Shown in pieces: positions 1-12,445 of a DNA stretch of 64,000 bases. Below the pieces are notes generated by a model, which saw only the letters and a program-made list of their open reading frames with translations, was not told where the DNA came from and ran no database searches. The translations under genes and the position numbers were made by a program. Where the stretch lies: assembly GCA_949128115.1 (NCBI GenBank), contig OX421964.1:52554601-52618600 (forward strand). The letters run 5' to 3'. Numbering within the stretch: the stretch's first letter is position 1; each line of letters starts with the position of its first letter. This DNA is from Anaspis maculata (Eukaryota > Arthropoda > Insecta > Coleoptera > Scraptiidae).

Positions 1-1390
1 CGGTCTTCCGGGGAAAAATTGTTTTTTTCCAAGTTGGATGCCTGATTTCTATCGAAGCTATCCTAGTTCTGTCAAGTCCCTGGTGGATACTCTTGCTACA
101 AAACGAATTTGGTCGAAATCTGTTCGGTACTTTTCGAGTTATCAAACGTCAAAGAATTTTCTTTAGCAGCTTTTGACAGAAAGCTTCATCATATCACGCC
201 TCCTTCAAGGTGGTCCGACACTTCTGAATCACCTGTATTTCCTTTTCACACGGATAGTTCCATCTTTTGGCTTTTTTTGCGGATATTTCGAAAATTGTCA
301 TTTGGATTCTTAGTCTAGACACCATTTGTGGTAGTTTGACAATCGTTTCGAAGTGATTTGCCCAATTTTGGCAATCCCCTAGGCAGATTTTTTTTCTCAT
401 AAAATTCTCCAAAAAATGAGAAGGTAATCGCGAAAAAAAACATTATTCGTTTTTTGGACTTACCGTGTCGTGTGCTAAAACGTCAAGATCAGCCGAAAAT
501 ATTTTTTCCCCGTGTCGGTTTTTTTGTCTCTCGATTTATTCACAAACCATCAGACTGATTTCAGTCAAATTTAGTAGACGCGTATGGGTCGGCGGGAGAA
601 AGAAGGGAATAAACTTTTCATCGTGATCTGTCAAAGGGAAATGTCACTGTCAAAGAGGAACAGAAGATTTTGATGTGAGAATTTTAATTTTTGACAGCTC
701 ATTTTGAAGCCCTTGAGAGACTATTCAAAACATGTGACAGTTATGACATATCTGTCATATTCCTTTTCAGCGACATATAAAAATGGACTTGTACCTCGTT
801 TTTTGCTTTCGTGTCCCTGAATCTATTGAACTACAGCTTTGTGGACATACATCTAATGGTAGCCAGACGTGAAAACGAACTTTTAGCTCCAGACCCTCAG
901 TCAGGTAAACCACAACATAATTTTAAACAAAAATTTGAGTTTTTTCACAGGTTCGAAACTCTTCCACAGATTTTGATGAAACTTGGTGCATAGGTCGTAT
1001 CCAAGGGGGAACGTTTAGTTGACACCAGACCCTCACGGCCGCCACAATTGAAAAAACAATAACTGTGGAGAATATTCAAAGTGTGAAGACATGAACATTT
1101 CACGCCGCGGCGGTGTGCCCGGAATAGTGGAAATTCATGTACACATCTGTAAGATCATAGCTATAGAATACTCTGGAAAAGTGTTAGAAATAATAGTCAC
1201 ACAAAACAAAATTCATTCTTCAGATGTGATGTTTTGAAAATGAACGGTGGATTTTATTATATGAATTCCTTATTTTATTTTTTATGGGAAATGAGGACTC
1301 ACTTCTCGTTGTTTCAAAACAATTTTTTTTCTATGCTTCTTTGAAATGTTAAAATTATAACAAATATTAATGAAAGGAAGTTTTCGCTGT
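1..1390. other. Non-coding stretch, no gene seen
   Basis: AT-rich sequence with many homopolymer T and A runs. The longest open frames are about 70 codons, lack recognisable motifs and overlap one another on both strands. No supportable exon, RNA gene or element boundary was found. It may be intergenic or intronic relative to a gene outside the window. Confidence 0.6.
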
Positions 1391-1395
1391 AACGA

Positions 1396-1515
1396 TAGAA
1401 TGGAGTACTGGTGCAGTGGCTAGACAAGTGCCAGATTGTCCCCAATAAACTGCATTTAGACCAAGGTCTGAATCCTACTTACGGATTTCCTTTTTTTCTC
1501 TTTAATCTGTCTTGA
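1396..1515 (+). mobile_element. Possible tRNA-derived SINE head
   Basis: The stretch has an A-box-like TGGTGCAGTGG at 1409-1419 and a degenerate B-box-like GGTCTGAATCC at 1465-1475. They are spaced as in a tRNA-type RNA polymerase III promoter and followed by a T-rich tail. It does not fold into a full tRNA, so it reads as a SINE head rather than a tRNA gene. The B box departs from the consensus GGTTCRANNCC, so the copy is either old or a chance match. Confidence 0.4.
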
Positions 1516-3840
1516 GATTTTTGATTTTTTTTCTTTTTTCCCAAAAAATGTTATTGCTATATCTCCGAGCTATTACTATTGTAATACCTGTTGTTGAATT
1601 GACACAAACAAAGTAAATACAAAAATGATATTACATTAGCAGGGCAATTTCACATAGAATATCAAAATCACCTTCAATGACGTTGCAGTAAGAATGCTAC
1701 TATGAGAGGTCCTGCGACTGGCATGACGACGATTTTTTTTTTTATTAAATATGACCTAGATAGTAGGGTCTTTTTTCTCTGATGGCCATATTTGCTTTCC
1801 CTTACTCACCAGTGGGGAAAAGCGATGAAAGGTTCGCAGGGGCCAAGTTGGTTGAAAACCGCTAACAATTGCCGCTAGTGTTCACAGCTTTATTTTGCAG
1901 ATGAAAAAATTTGAAGAAAATCGGGGGCCGGGGCCACTTTAGAGATGTAGATTGTAATTGTAGAACTCAGTAGTCCAATACAAGTTAAAGTGGAAGTGAG
2001 AGCTTCCATCAGACGTGCACCTGAGATGCACCACCAGCAGCTTTTCATAGCAATCGACCGACGCGACGCCCGCTTAGCTTTCTAGCACCAGCAATCTATG
2101 TTGTATGCATCCAGCAATACACAATACACAGAACAAATTCAAGGTGTTTTCTCAATAAATGAGTATTTTCCGAAACTATCGCGAAACGTTCAGGTAAATC
2201 CAAGTGCATATAATTATGTGCAAACCTGCTCGCATTCTGACTCTCACGGAATACCACACTGCGCCGACATCCGACTCCTTCAGCAGTCGGGAAATGCAAA
2301 TTTAATTCAACATTCGCACTTACAAACACGAATCCATCTGTGGCAAACCCGTGATTGTCGATTAGCAACGTAACATTGGCCACAGCTCATTGAATTTAAT
2401 TACAAGCCATCGCCTTCTTGTCTGTTACAAAACAGAGCCGCCTGAAGCTCCAAGCAAAATTATTTTATATAACAATTAATTAGTCGTTTTAATCGTAATA
2501 ATGTTACTGAAGCAGAGCTGCACCAGAGCGGAAAGGCTCTTTATAAATACAACGTGGCTGCCGTTATTATCCTTTTATACGTTTAATTAAGGACACATAT
2601 ACACACAGCCAACCGGTGATTAGCGTAATGGATCACTTTTACTCCATATCCGAATCAAATCGTGTTTCACTTAGCACAGGTGGTTGCTATTAAATCAAAC
2701 TTGTTTGACATTTACCTTTGAATGTATTGAAAACGAGAGAGAGATTATTACACATCACAATAATACATTTCGAGTTTTCGCTACAGGGCTAAATTATCAG
2801 TAAATATAGACTGGGTAGCTTAGGTCTTGCTACATAACTTTAATAGTTATTCATATTATTTATATCAAATTATACAATTATTATGGTGAAGTTTTCAACT
2901 GTCTTCAGCCTAAACAACCACTCTACCAATACTCATGTAGAGGGAAACCAAGTATAACATTTCACAGTTTTTTTTGAGTTTTTCTCGAGAAGCAAGAAAA
3001 AAAATTAAATTTTCTGCATAAAAGACAAGAAAGAAGACATCCATAGCTTTCCATTTTTTCTACCATCATTTTTGTAACTTTCTTGCTTCCATCAAAGAGA
3101 AGTGGTTTACAGAAGTGATGCATGAGCTGAAATATAAATAGTTTACTTTAAGGAGACCACAACAGAAAAATCGAGTCTATATTTTATTTGACTAAGTTAT
3201 GGGGAAGGTAGTTTAAGAGTATACGGAACAAATCTAAGTTTTCTATACGAGTCCGATCAGCTCGCCGATCAGACTATGAAACGTTTTGAAAATATTATCG
3301 TGACGTCACTTGGGAAGATGTTTTCACCTCCGATTTTCACCTATGACATTCCCATGGTCTTGTTATTGCTGTTGTCATTTTTGACAAACGTCATTGTCTT
3401 CAAACAATGAGTAATAATTATGGAGGCTTGAAACCGTCGTCGTCTCATCGGCAACGGAATCAGCAATCAGGTACAGGTATGCCCGTGAGTAGCTATAGGT
3501 AGCCTGTGAAAATTTGCCCCTATGACGTCATTGTCGTTCTTAATTATAACCGCAGCGCCCGCCACGAGATAAGTGAATTTGCAAGACCCTATGCAATCGT
3601 TTTAGTGTTTTCAGCTCTTTCATCTGGGACCAACTTAAATTTCGTGTTGTGGTTTCCTTTAATTATCTGCCAGGCTGACCCTGGAGAAACATATTTCACT
3701 CAACATTTTTTGATGAGGTGTTTTTGACACCTCCAAACGCAAAAATGGAATAACTTCTAATAGGTATCATAATATTATATCACAATTTCGTGCACCAGAT
3801 CGAACATAAAAATCAAAAATACGAGATAATTTTCAAGATG
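1516..3840. other. Non-coding stretch with one dispersed repeat
   Basis: No gene is supportable. It contains the dispersed repeat copy at 1622-1743 and otherwise unique AT-rich DNA. Open frames near 2096-2383 exist on both strands but have no family signature. Confidence 0.5.
1622..1743 (+). repeat. Dispersed repeat family, copy 1
   Basis: About 120 bp that aligns by eye with 5206-5323. Shared blocks include GAGAATGTTACGATGAGAGG-like and ATGAGAGGTC words, and each copy ends in a long T run. The similarity is partial (roughly two thirds identical), so this is an old repeat family of unknown class. Confidence 0.5.
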
Positions 3841-3975
3841 TACGGGGTGTTTATAAGAGACTGTGATCGCGGCAGGCTTGGGTCAGGCCGAAAAACGAAG
3901 TAACAGGCGCAATTGTAGTGATCGAGAGCGGATTCCAAAGACGATGCGATCACAGACATTTATAAACACCCGGTA
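3841..3975. mobile_element. Short hairpin MITE
   Basis: A 135-bp element whose ends are inverted copies of each other over about 28 bp. The left end is TAC(G)GGGTGTTTATAA plus CTGTGATCGC; the right end reads GCGATCACAG then TATAAACACCCGGTA. The open frame inside is an accident of the palindrome. It is probably a non-autonomous DNA transposon with TA-rich ends. Confidence 0.7.
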
Positions 3976-4049
3976 TAAAGAATATACTGTTAAAAAAATG
4001 ACCGAGGAGGACACAGGTCTAGCGGCGGGGTGTGATTTTGTCGCAAGTG

Positions 4050-4200
4050 GTCCCGCGACCTGAGCTCGTCGCACCCTGTAAGAACTAGGTATGCTATTCC
4101 ACTTTCTGTTCCAGGATCATGATCTGTGATCCTGGCCGTAAGAAAGCGGCTAAGGTCAGTGAGCAAACCTGCGACCTGACGGCGACGCATCCCCAGAATG
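4050..4200 (+). repeat. Short GC-rich partial direct repeat
   Basis: The words GCGACCTGAGCTCGTCGCACC (4055 onward, quoted in part) and GCGACCTGACGGCGACGCATCC (4171 onward, in part) are related direct copies about 115 bp apart. They lie in an unusually GC-rich patch beside the hairpin at 3841-3975. No gene is seen. Confidence 0.3.
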
Positions 4201-4429
4201 ACAATTCGACAACACAGCGTAGTTTAAGTGGAGGTTTCATGCCATACGGACACAATCTTGAAGGTAGCCTCCCTTGTATCAAGATGACATTAAACATCAA
4301 AAATCAGGGACACAAACAAAATTCGATTTTTTCATGGCAAGCTGTATGTTTTGTTTTTCACTTTTACTTTTTTACTAATGAAAAATAAATCCATTTTTGA
4401 GATCATCAACATTTCATAGCTCAAAATTT

Positions 4430-4660
4430 CTTCTTTCCAAAATCTGATATAAGATCGGAGGCCACCGTAAAACATGCTATAAAATGCGTTTCCTTAATTG
4501 TTTGGCACACTTTGGCTGATTCGAAGAGAAAAAAATTAGTAACTGAAATGTTTCAGGAATATTTAAAAAAAAATCAATTTAGATCAGTCAAACGCTATTC
4601 CAGATATTCACGAAGTCACTATTGCAATTTTGGTGTTCCAATTATTATGAGCACCTAGGT
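4430..4660 (+). repeat. Fragment of a foldback element family
   Basis: It contains words such as CAGGAATATTT, CAAACGCTATTCCAGAT, CAATTTTGGTGTTC and GCTATAAAATGCG in the same order as 59485-59620 inside the foldback at 59246-60116. It is a partial, diverged copy without the terminal ACAGGGTG motif. Confidence 0.55.
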
Positions 4661-5071
4661 ACTCATTTTACTTCCGAATTCAGGCAATAATAATAGAAAA
4701 CACAACATACAATAGTAACCTTCGCTGAGCTGAAGAGTGAGACAAATGATCGTACTCAATGCGAAGGAAAGAAAGGACCGACCGAACCTACTGCGCATTT
4801 TCCAAGTCAAATCTTGGTGGACATCTCTTTTCTAGAGTAAGGATTGTTTTCAGGACGTTTTTCCCACAAAAGTGGTCCGTACTTTGTACAGCCGTCGCGT
4901 CCGTCTGTTCGTCAGTTCTTACCCCAGCGAAATATTTTTCGGGGAAAGGTAGAGATCTAGTTTTAAGGCTTATTGATTATTTATATCGTACTGAATTTTG
5001 AAATGTATTAGTTTGAATAACTAATAAATTTTAAAATAACGTTGAACTGAAACAAATGAAGTAGGTACAAA

Positions 5072-5204
5072 ATGGGCCGTGTGAATAAAAAGTAGCTTTT
5101 GCTTTTCATTAGCTTTAGCTAGGAGTTGCTAAAGAGAATTTGCTTAGCAACTCCTAGAAAAATCAAAGTTGAAGCAAAAGCTACTTTTTATTCACACGGC
5201 CCAT
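5072..5204. mobile_element. Hairpin MITE, GCTTAGCAACTCC family
   Basis: A near-perfect 133-bp palindrome. The left arm starts ATGGGCCGTGTGAATAAAAA and the right arm is its reverse complement. The inner stem carries AGGAGTTGCTAA and TTAGCAACTCCT. The element at 42145-42277 has the same inner core and the same length, so the two are copies of one family. Confidence 0.75.
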
Positions 5205-5205
5205 G

Positions 5206-5323
5206 ATTTTGTATTATCAAGGCGATTTCGCATAAAATTGAAAAAATGATCTTCAGTGCCGTTACAGGGAGAATGTTACGATGAGAGGTCTCGTGGTGAC
5301 AGACATGAAAAGTTTTTTTTTAC
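5206..5323 (+). repeat. Dispersed repeat family, copy 2
   Basis: It aligns with 1622-1743 in the same orientation and starts directly at the edge of the hairpin at 5072-5204. The hairpin may therefore have inserted at the border of this repeat. Confidence 0.5.
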
Positions 5324-6338
5324 AGCAGATGACATTGTTCTTGAATACATGATTCGTGAAATATTCAGCGACAACTCAAAATGCATTGAATCTTTACAAG
5401 AAAACATTCCAAAACTTGAATATTAATTCCCAATTTGTCCATATTTTTCCAAAAAATGAATTTACAGAAATTTTGCAGCACTAGCAGTGACCCCAATCCT
5501 GTAAAGCAAATCTGATAATACTATCAATATTAACCTAATAGATCATCTGGCAAACAGATCTTGTAAACCGGCAAACTCGAGCCCATAGATTTCGAACTGC
5601 TGGCTAGCGTCCTGGCTATCCTTCCTCTGATGCTAGAACGGCATCAAGAAAGTTGCCAGGATGGCACCTAATAAAGCGGTAGCTCTCGCGTTAAGAACAA
5701 AAACTAACAATTTCGAAAGTATTTCGCAATTGTGGAGATGCCATTATACCAAAGTCAGTGTGAGGCGAATGTAACAGTTAATTAATTGTTTCGCGAAAAT
5801 GGACACAATCAGGTTTCAAATGGACACCAATCAAAATTCTTGCCCGTACTAAATGCCACTAATGCGACACTAAAATGATTATCACGTGCTCAATAATTGT
5901 TCGCGGAAATGGAATGCGACTGAATTTCATCCTCCAAAGTCGTGAACTCTTGGTGGATATGGTCGTACTGGACGCAGCGAGGTTTGTTTGTTTTCATTGT
6001 TCTGCTTGTAAGGACTCGCCAGGATTTGAGTAGTTAATCTTGATTTTTTGCGTTGCTACGGCGTTCTTTCTCGAACTATAGGCAGATGACGAACATTAAA
6101 AACGCGCTAACGAGCGTCAGATGAGTAATTTGTAAACCCTACAGATAATGTTAATTCTATGCGTGTTGATGAAGACCACCGTCAGCTATGTATATAAGGT
6201 TGGACTAAGAAGATATGAGAAAGGAGCTTCGCGGTTTTATTTCTTCTTTCAAATTATACTAAGGACTTGAGTGCTATTAATAAAACATAATTAGGTGGAG
6301 ACGTTAAATTTGCAATCGTTTTATATCAACATGTACCT

Positions 6339-6383
6339 TAGTAGGTACCTACCTACCTACCTATCCACCTACCTACCTACCTA
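6339..6383. repeat. TACC microsatellite
   Basis: A run of CTAC/TACC units beginning in a palindromic TAGGTACCTA word. This TAGGTACC word recurs throughout the window and is common in several insect genomes. Confidence 0.85.
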
Positions 6384-7293
6384 CACACAGATACTCTTAC
6401 ACACACCATAACATAACATACTAATTTAACGGAATTAAATAAAAGCAGTATGTGATGCTTTTAACACCGCATAACTTTACATAATTTACTGTTTGATTCT
6501 CTCTTAGTGATGTGGTTGTTTTACGACCAAGAAGCAATCATCTGTCGTGGTGAAGTTGCCAGAGGAAATTAAACTGTTAATAGATTTACTGTATTGGTAT
6601 TGGGTAGGCATAGAAGATGTGTATGCTCAAGCTGTTGGCAGCAGTAACAAGAAATTACGCCAATCACAAAGCGAGATTTCTTGCAAAGACGTCTATGGAA
6701 AAAGCCCTGAATGGACAATTTCCATGGGATTATGAGAAGACCATCGAAAACACTTTGCGTTCATTTGACTTTTCCAGTGTTTGCACTCTTGTGTATTTAT
6801 CAAGAGCAACTTCTGTTTGAGGGAAAAATGTTGTTTCTTGCATATTACTTCGATTTTATCTTCGTTCGATATCATGTTACGTTGCTGTCAAACTTCGTTC
6901 AACTTCAGCTATTAAAACATGAATATGAATATGAATATTACTTCTTTCCCGAAAGTCTTTTTTTTTCTGTCAACTAAGGCTTCATGTCTTTTTTGTTATT
7001 TTGAGAGAATGATAAAATTCCCTTAATGAATGAGGAAGAGTCGGGAGACATCACCCCCTTTCTGTTGCCTAGATACTCTGCTAGAAGGCTACGACATATA
7101 GACAGACATTATTGCTGCTAACAGAACTGTCGTAGATGCTTTCCAAGCCAAATAAAAGAACGGATCATGTCTTCTCTACCCCCCTACACTTATACAGTAA
7201 AATACTGGCTAAGAGTAGGACTAAATAATACAGCTGAAGAATAAAAAACAGTGTCAAGCTGGAAGTAATACGGACTGTACAAGTGTACACGTA

Positions 7294-7876
7294 TTATCCG
7301 TTTCACCCTTATTTGTCACGCATCAAGCTATGATATTGTTTTATTAGGTTTAGCATACTGACAAAATTTCATCAGTTTATTGACAGATTTTGACAATGTC
7401 AGGTCAAATCAGTCTTCAAGATGCCATAAATCATCCCGCATCAAACTTTGCGGCATATTTTAGCACGTTAAGCGCCTGCAATCAGAGAGGACCGAAAACA
7501 TGACGGTAAATGGGACCGCTTTAGTTTTTGGGGGAGAGTGAAAACTTGCGGTTCCTTTACTGTCAGCTTAAGTTTGACTTGGAGTGTAGAAATTCATGTT
7601 TTAGTTCTGAATAAATATAGTAATTCACCTGTGCCATTTTTTCTCGTCCTCCTTTGACTATAGACCCCTGGCTCGAATTTTTCTCCACGTCGCGGCGTCA
7701 TCACGGTATCATTGTGGTGATATTAGTGAGAAGTGGATTTGATAGCTTTGAAAGAATCATCAATGTCAGAGCTACATAACCTTCACTGAGTCAAACCACC
7801 TGTGTGTCTCAGGGATATCACCGTAGCTGAAATTTTCCATAACTTGCTGTGTGACAAATAAGGGTGAAACGAATAA
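7294..7876. mobile_element. MITE with ~26-bp TIRs and TA duplication
   Basis: The left end TTATCCGTTTCACCCTTATT continues into TGTCAC. The right end is its reverse complement with one mismatch near the tip. A TA dinucleotide flanks both ends (7292-7293 and 7877-7878). The 583-bp interior codes for nothing recognisable. The TA duplication suggests mobilisation by a Tc1/mariner-type or PIF-like transposase. This is inference: the superfamily is not identified. Confidence 0.6.
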
Positions 7877-7878
7877 TA

Positions 7879-10537
7879 GTGGGGTTAGCACTAGTGTGAA
7901 GTCTATGAAAGGATGTTATCATCGAGGACATGAAGCGTCAAGTCATCTTGGACAAGATAGGCAAACGAGGTTTGGAATTCTCGGAGGCTCCTGGGCACGT
8001 GGGGCTAGTTACGTATGTAAAGCGCGTGTCCAAAGCAATCATATAATTATTCACTGTAAGAAAGCAGCGCCGTCTGTCAATGGACGACGTCTTTGGGGAC
8101 GCGCACGGTCCGTGCATGCATGCCCGAAGAGACCATCAATAAACTGAGGAGAGAGCTACACTAGCTACCAGCTAAGCTACAGGCCATCCGCATTGTCGCC
8201 GTCGTGATTCAATTTATATGGAAATGGCAAGCGGGCATCCGTGCCGACAATTATAGCCATTCCGGGCAATATTAGATAATCAGTGCTGGTGGTCGCCGAA
8301 GACGTTGACGATGATGCTGATGATGACGATGCTTCCAGAGAGGTAGCATCAGCGGCTGCAGCGACTGCGATTCAAATGATATCGTTCCGTTTAACGGCCG
8401 CGTCGTATATGGTTTTATCGAGGCAATATTCGAAATGTAGGTTTGTAATTTAGATCCAATTTACTTACTCGTCACGGGTAAAAGTTTAATACGAGCAAAG
8501 AGCATGTACTGGTGGATGGATTGTGCAAAAAAATCATGGCACACAGACACCGCGTATGGATGCGGACGACCCGCCTGGATCTGCTTGCGAATTGCCACCA
8601 TTATCCTGCTTGGGGCTTGCGGACGGATGCTGATTTAGGATCAGGTCGCAAGACGGCGCCGCCGAGAAGAGCTTTGCTTCGACGAGTTCGGCCAAAGTTG
8701 AAGTTTCCTTTAAAAGAAACGGTGGTGTGGGATTTACGCTTACATTTTTGTATATGTCGCTGTTGTTAAGTTGTTGTTTACTAGATAATAATTCTAATGC
8801 ATTCACAGTGTGACATTACTGTTGATTATCTATCTATTATCTTTCACAAAGAATAGAAATCGGTTCCCGTCCCCGTCACTATCAGGTATAACAAATGATT
8901 TGCGCGAAGGGTCCCCATTTTTAATCGCAGAAGAGTGGGTCACACGGACCTGTATGTAAGCTAGACTTTGAAGTCTATAGTTTTTTCGCAGGTTTTTTCT
9001 TACAATTCTGTTCTTGATCTATATCCCATACACTCTCTTTTATTAGTAGAATGACTTTTTAGAGCAAAAATCAACTAATCAAGTGACAAGTTGGAAAGAT
9101 ACGGCTACGGTTAATGGCACCTGCAAAGTTTTGGAGAAAAACTATCAGCGGCCGTCGGCCGTAGCCGTATTCTCCCAGCGCTCCAGATTGTCACATTATT
9201 TTTGCTCCAAAAAGTAATTTCACTGAAACTAGAAATATGGGATATATTGCATATTGTTGATAGGGTTTTGAGATCCTCATACGCTTATCAGCATCAGTTT
9301 CATTTTTACAATAGGTTTCTCTTTAGCTGCTTTCCTGGAACGGTACGCGGCCTAGAAAAGGTGGAAAGTTCATTTACCTGAAGGGTTAAGCGCCTCAGCG
9401 CGGAAACTTAGAAAAGTTCCATATTTTCCCTCGATCAAGAAACAAGACAAGCACAGTAGTTGATTTGTTGAAAAAAAAATCAGCACCAAATATTGATGAG
9501 TTGATGACGTAGACATTCAGGCAATCCCTGAGACTATAGCTACTCCCTGGGACCGATCTCATCAGTTTGACCTTCTGACAGGATTAGTGTCTGAGACTAG
9601 TGTCACTAAACTATGGGCTATCAATCACTAACGCAAAATATAGATTACATTATCGTGTCAGCAATAGCAGACTGGGAATAGCTTTTTTCGCTGATGGCAT
9701 TTATGACAAGAATTTGAGTTATTTATTGGTGAGGCTTCGCAGGTGCTATTATTTTAATGAACAGATAATAGGTCTAGATTACTTAATTCCAAACATGCTA
9801 AACATACCCATTACCCCTTGGTGCCATATGGCGCCACGCGACACGCGAGAAGTAACATCACACTGCAGTGGCGCCGAACTCATAGAAAGTTACTATGGCG
9901 AAGAAAATTTCAGACACTCCCCCCCCTTTTTGCCAGCCTACGGTCGGGCCGGTGGGCCTAAGAGCCCCTTATGCAGTTAGCGCCGCAGGCGAAATTTTTT
10001 CGGAATAATAATGATAATAATTACAATAATAAGCAAAAAAAAGGAAAGGTGCTGACCAAATTGTCCATAGTTATCTTTTCAAATGTAGAAATTTTCGAAA
10101 ACTCTTGAAAATACCTCTTTAGGTACAGTTGGGAGCGAAATAATTCATACGTCTCCGCTAGGAAGTTGGCTGGATTTCAGAAATGTTATCCATGTTAGTT
10201 TCGATTATGATCTCTAATCAAAACTGGCATTCAAGACGATCCAAGCAGCAAAATTTCTGAATTCCGCTAGAATTATTAGTTCCCAAATGTACCTATACCT
10301 ACATGACAAACCGACACAAGTGTTTTAAATGGAGAGCACCCATTATTAGTGTGTAGTGTGCAATGCAGCCACACCAAAGTGCAGCGCAATGTAGCTAGGC
10401 ACAAGAATCGAAATTTTTTTGTGAGATCGTAAGATCGTGAGATTTTCCTAGTCCAGTTAGTTGACTGTTGAAGTCTGTATGATCAAAATCTTTTTGCCTC
10501 TGGTCTAGAGTGATACGAAATTATTATTTATTTATTT
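7879..10537. other. Non-coding stretch with one hairpin element
   Basis: No gene is supportable. An open frame at 9600-9980 (126 codons, +) has no recognisable motif and sits between repeats, so it is not called. The palindrome at 9015-9248 is listed separately. The segment around 8280-8400 is locally GC- and GATGATG-rich. Confidence 0.5.
9015..9248. mobile_element. Hairpin element
   Basis: An inverted repeat of about 115 bp per arm. The left arm contains ATATCCCATA, TTTTTAGAGCAAAAATCAA and GATACGGCTACGG; the right arm carries the reverse complements in mirror order, with a short loop around 9130-9150. No open frame. It is a foldback or MITE-like element of unknown class. Confidence 0.65.
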
Positions 10538-11295
10538 TATACAGGGTGTTAGGTACTTTTTTTTTCTGTCAATATTCTAGGAGATTATGAGTGAAGAATT
10601 GAAAAATAAGTGGACTTTCTTAAGAAAATTAATATCGGGAACGCATTATAACGGAGATAGAGGCTTTCAAAGTTGAGTTTTGAAAATGGTTTTTTGGTTA
10701 CAACTCCGAATTCAAACACTGGATTTTGGCCAAATTTAGTACACAAAGTAAGTTGATGCACACCTACAAACTGGTCATATTGACTTTTGTCACATTTGTA
10801 AAATTTGTTATTTTTTATTTTTTATTGATTTTTTATATTTTTTCGTTTTTTTTTGGCAGAAGTGAGAGTGATCGAATAAATTTCTCAAGTCGCCTGGGAA
10901 TCCTCAAAATTTGGCGGAAAAACATGGCTACCAAGGAGACCGAGGCCCACTTTGAGGAGAAATTTGAGGAGCGTTCATGCAAAATCAGACAAGTGCATTT
11001 TATAGAGAGAATCTGTTTTTTTTCTGATTCTAAGTCTTTGACATCACTGAGAATTTTCTTGATCGGTTACACGGGACGGAAAAGTTTATTATTCTACTAA
11101 CTGTTGTGTGAATTGCTCAGTTCTAACTTCAAATGCCGACGCGTGACCAGTTCATCGGCTTTTTTTCGAAATTCTCAATGTGGACATGTCTGATTTTGCA
11201 TGAACGCTCCTCATTTATTCGATCACTCTTACTCGTTTTTCAATGCTCTATCATCTCCTGAAGTACTGACATTAAAAATTGTAACACCCTGTATA
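10538..11295. mobile_element. Foldback element with TATACAGGGTGTTA ends
   Basis: About 758 bp bounded by TATACAGGGTGTTA on the left and its reverse complement on the right. The sub-terminal arms are also inverted copies. A block around 10856-11000 reappears inverted at about 11195-11235, so the left arm is longer and probably interrupted. No transposase reading frame is seen. The ACAGGGTG end is shared with several other foldbacks in this window. Confidence 0.7.
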
Positions 11296-11848
11296 TCAAA
11301 GGTTGGCTATAATTGCAACCATAATGACTGAATCTCGGACTGAATAAACTGTTGAATGCCGATGTCGGTTTCTGAAAATGTTTAAAACTGAATAAAAAGC
11401 TTTCATTATCGAAAGTTATTTCTGAAATGGCACAAAACTGAGAAACGGAAAGTGGTCGTATTCCTTACCGACATGCATTGAAGATTTCCAAACAACATGC
11501 AGATGTCATTCTGAAGTCTGAAGTAAATTGCAGGACATCATGAATATCAACAATTGAAAAAGGCAAAAAAAAGTCATAGCACTCAAAGTAAAATGGTTTT
11601 GATCATACGGTATCTATACCTAGGTACATCGTTGATAACTGTCATTCAGATTCAGTGTACCTAATAATCCTAATATCCAATGATTTGCTGGGTAAATCTC
11701 TCTTCCTCTTCTTTTTCTTTCTCGTTCCTCTTCTTCATTTTCTTCTCTTCTTTTCTTTTTCTCCCCCTCCAGACCCCCCCCTCATTTTGAGGTATGGCGA
11801 GCGCCACAAAAAAAGGTCTATTTGGCGCCACTGTCACACTGACCACGC
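11296..11848. other. Left flank of the Polinton, no gene
   Basis: AT-rich sequence ending in a strong polypyrimidine tract (about 11697-11790) and a short GC-rich segment that abuts the Polinton target duplication. No gene is supportable. Confidence 0.5.
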
Positions 11849-11854
11849 GACTAG
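11849..11854 (+). repeat. Target-site duplication, left copy
   Basis: The hexamer GACTAG directly precedes the element's first bases AGTAGG. The same hexamer follows the right end at 22558-22563. Six-base duplications are characteristic of Maverick/Polinton integrases. Confidence 0.9.
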
Positions 11855-11899
11855 AGTAGGTATGGCGGCAGTTGAGGCAGACGTTTCTAGGGACTTTTA

Positions 11900-12150
11900 T
11901 CTGGTGACTTTTGGTTGGCAACACTGAATCTAGTGACTTTTTTGACAGGTCGTTAAGCATTGGATCTGCATTACCGGCATTTGACAGGTGGCGCGGGAAA
12001 TTTGAAAAGTTTTCAGTTTATCTGGTGACTTTTGGTTATTATCACTGAATCTAGTGACTTTTTTGACTGGTCGTCAAGCATTTATTCTGTATTACCGGCA
12101 TTTGACATGTGGCGGATTTTAACGTGCGGGAAATTTGAAAAGTACGTGGA
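11900..12150 (+). repeat. Terminal tandem duplication, about 121 bp x 2
   Basis: Two consecutive units start TCTGGTGACTTTTGG at 11900 and 12021. Each contains CTAGTGACTTTTTTGAC, ATTACCGGCATTTGACA and GCGGGAAATTTGAAAAGT in order. The pair is mirrored in the right arm near 22262-22512. Sub-terminal repeats like this can be binding sites for the element's own proteins (inference). Confidence 0.8.
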
Positions 12151-12445
12151 ATTTGGATTTGACAGGTTGGGTCACAGATTGTGTTTGGCAGGAGACATTT
12201 GTTAGCTTGAAAGCGCGGGATGTTTGAATTCCCTATACCCACTGAAGCACTCCTCATTGTATCTTAACCCTTGCAAACTCTCAAGTGGTTTGGTTTCAAT
12301 AGTTATTTTTGGTATATAAACGCAAGCAAATAGAACCATTTTATTGACAGACCAATATACTGTGCTAGTTACATGGACAATAATTACATACAGTTCAGGG
12401 TAAGACCTCAACATCATGATTTATTCGTAGTTTAATTCACATAAC

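Larger units (their letters stand above)
4201..7290. other. Non-coding stretch with repeats
   Basis: No gene is supportable. It holds a fragment (about 4430-4660) related to the foldback element at 59246-60116, the hairpin at 5072-5204, the dispersed repeat at 5206-5323 and a TACC microsatellite near 6339-6383. Short open frames at 6547-6977 have no family signature. Confidence 0.5.

Noticed and set aside
9600..9980. 126-codon open frame on the plus strand
   Set aside because: No motif, low-complexity ends, repeat-rich surroundings and no splice or promoter context.
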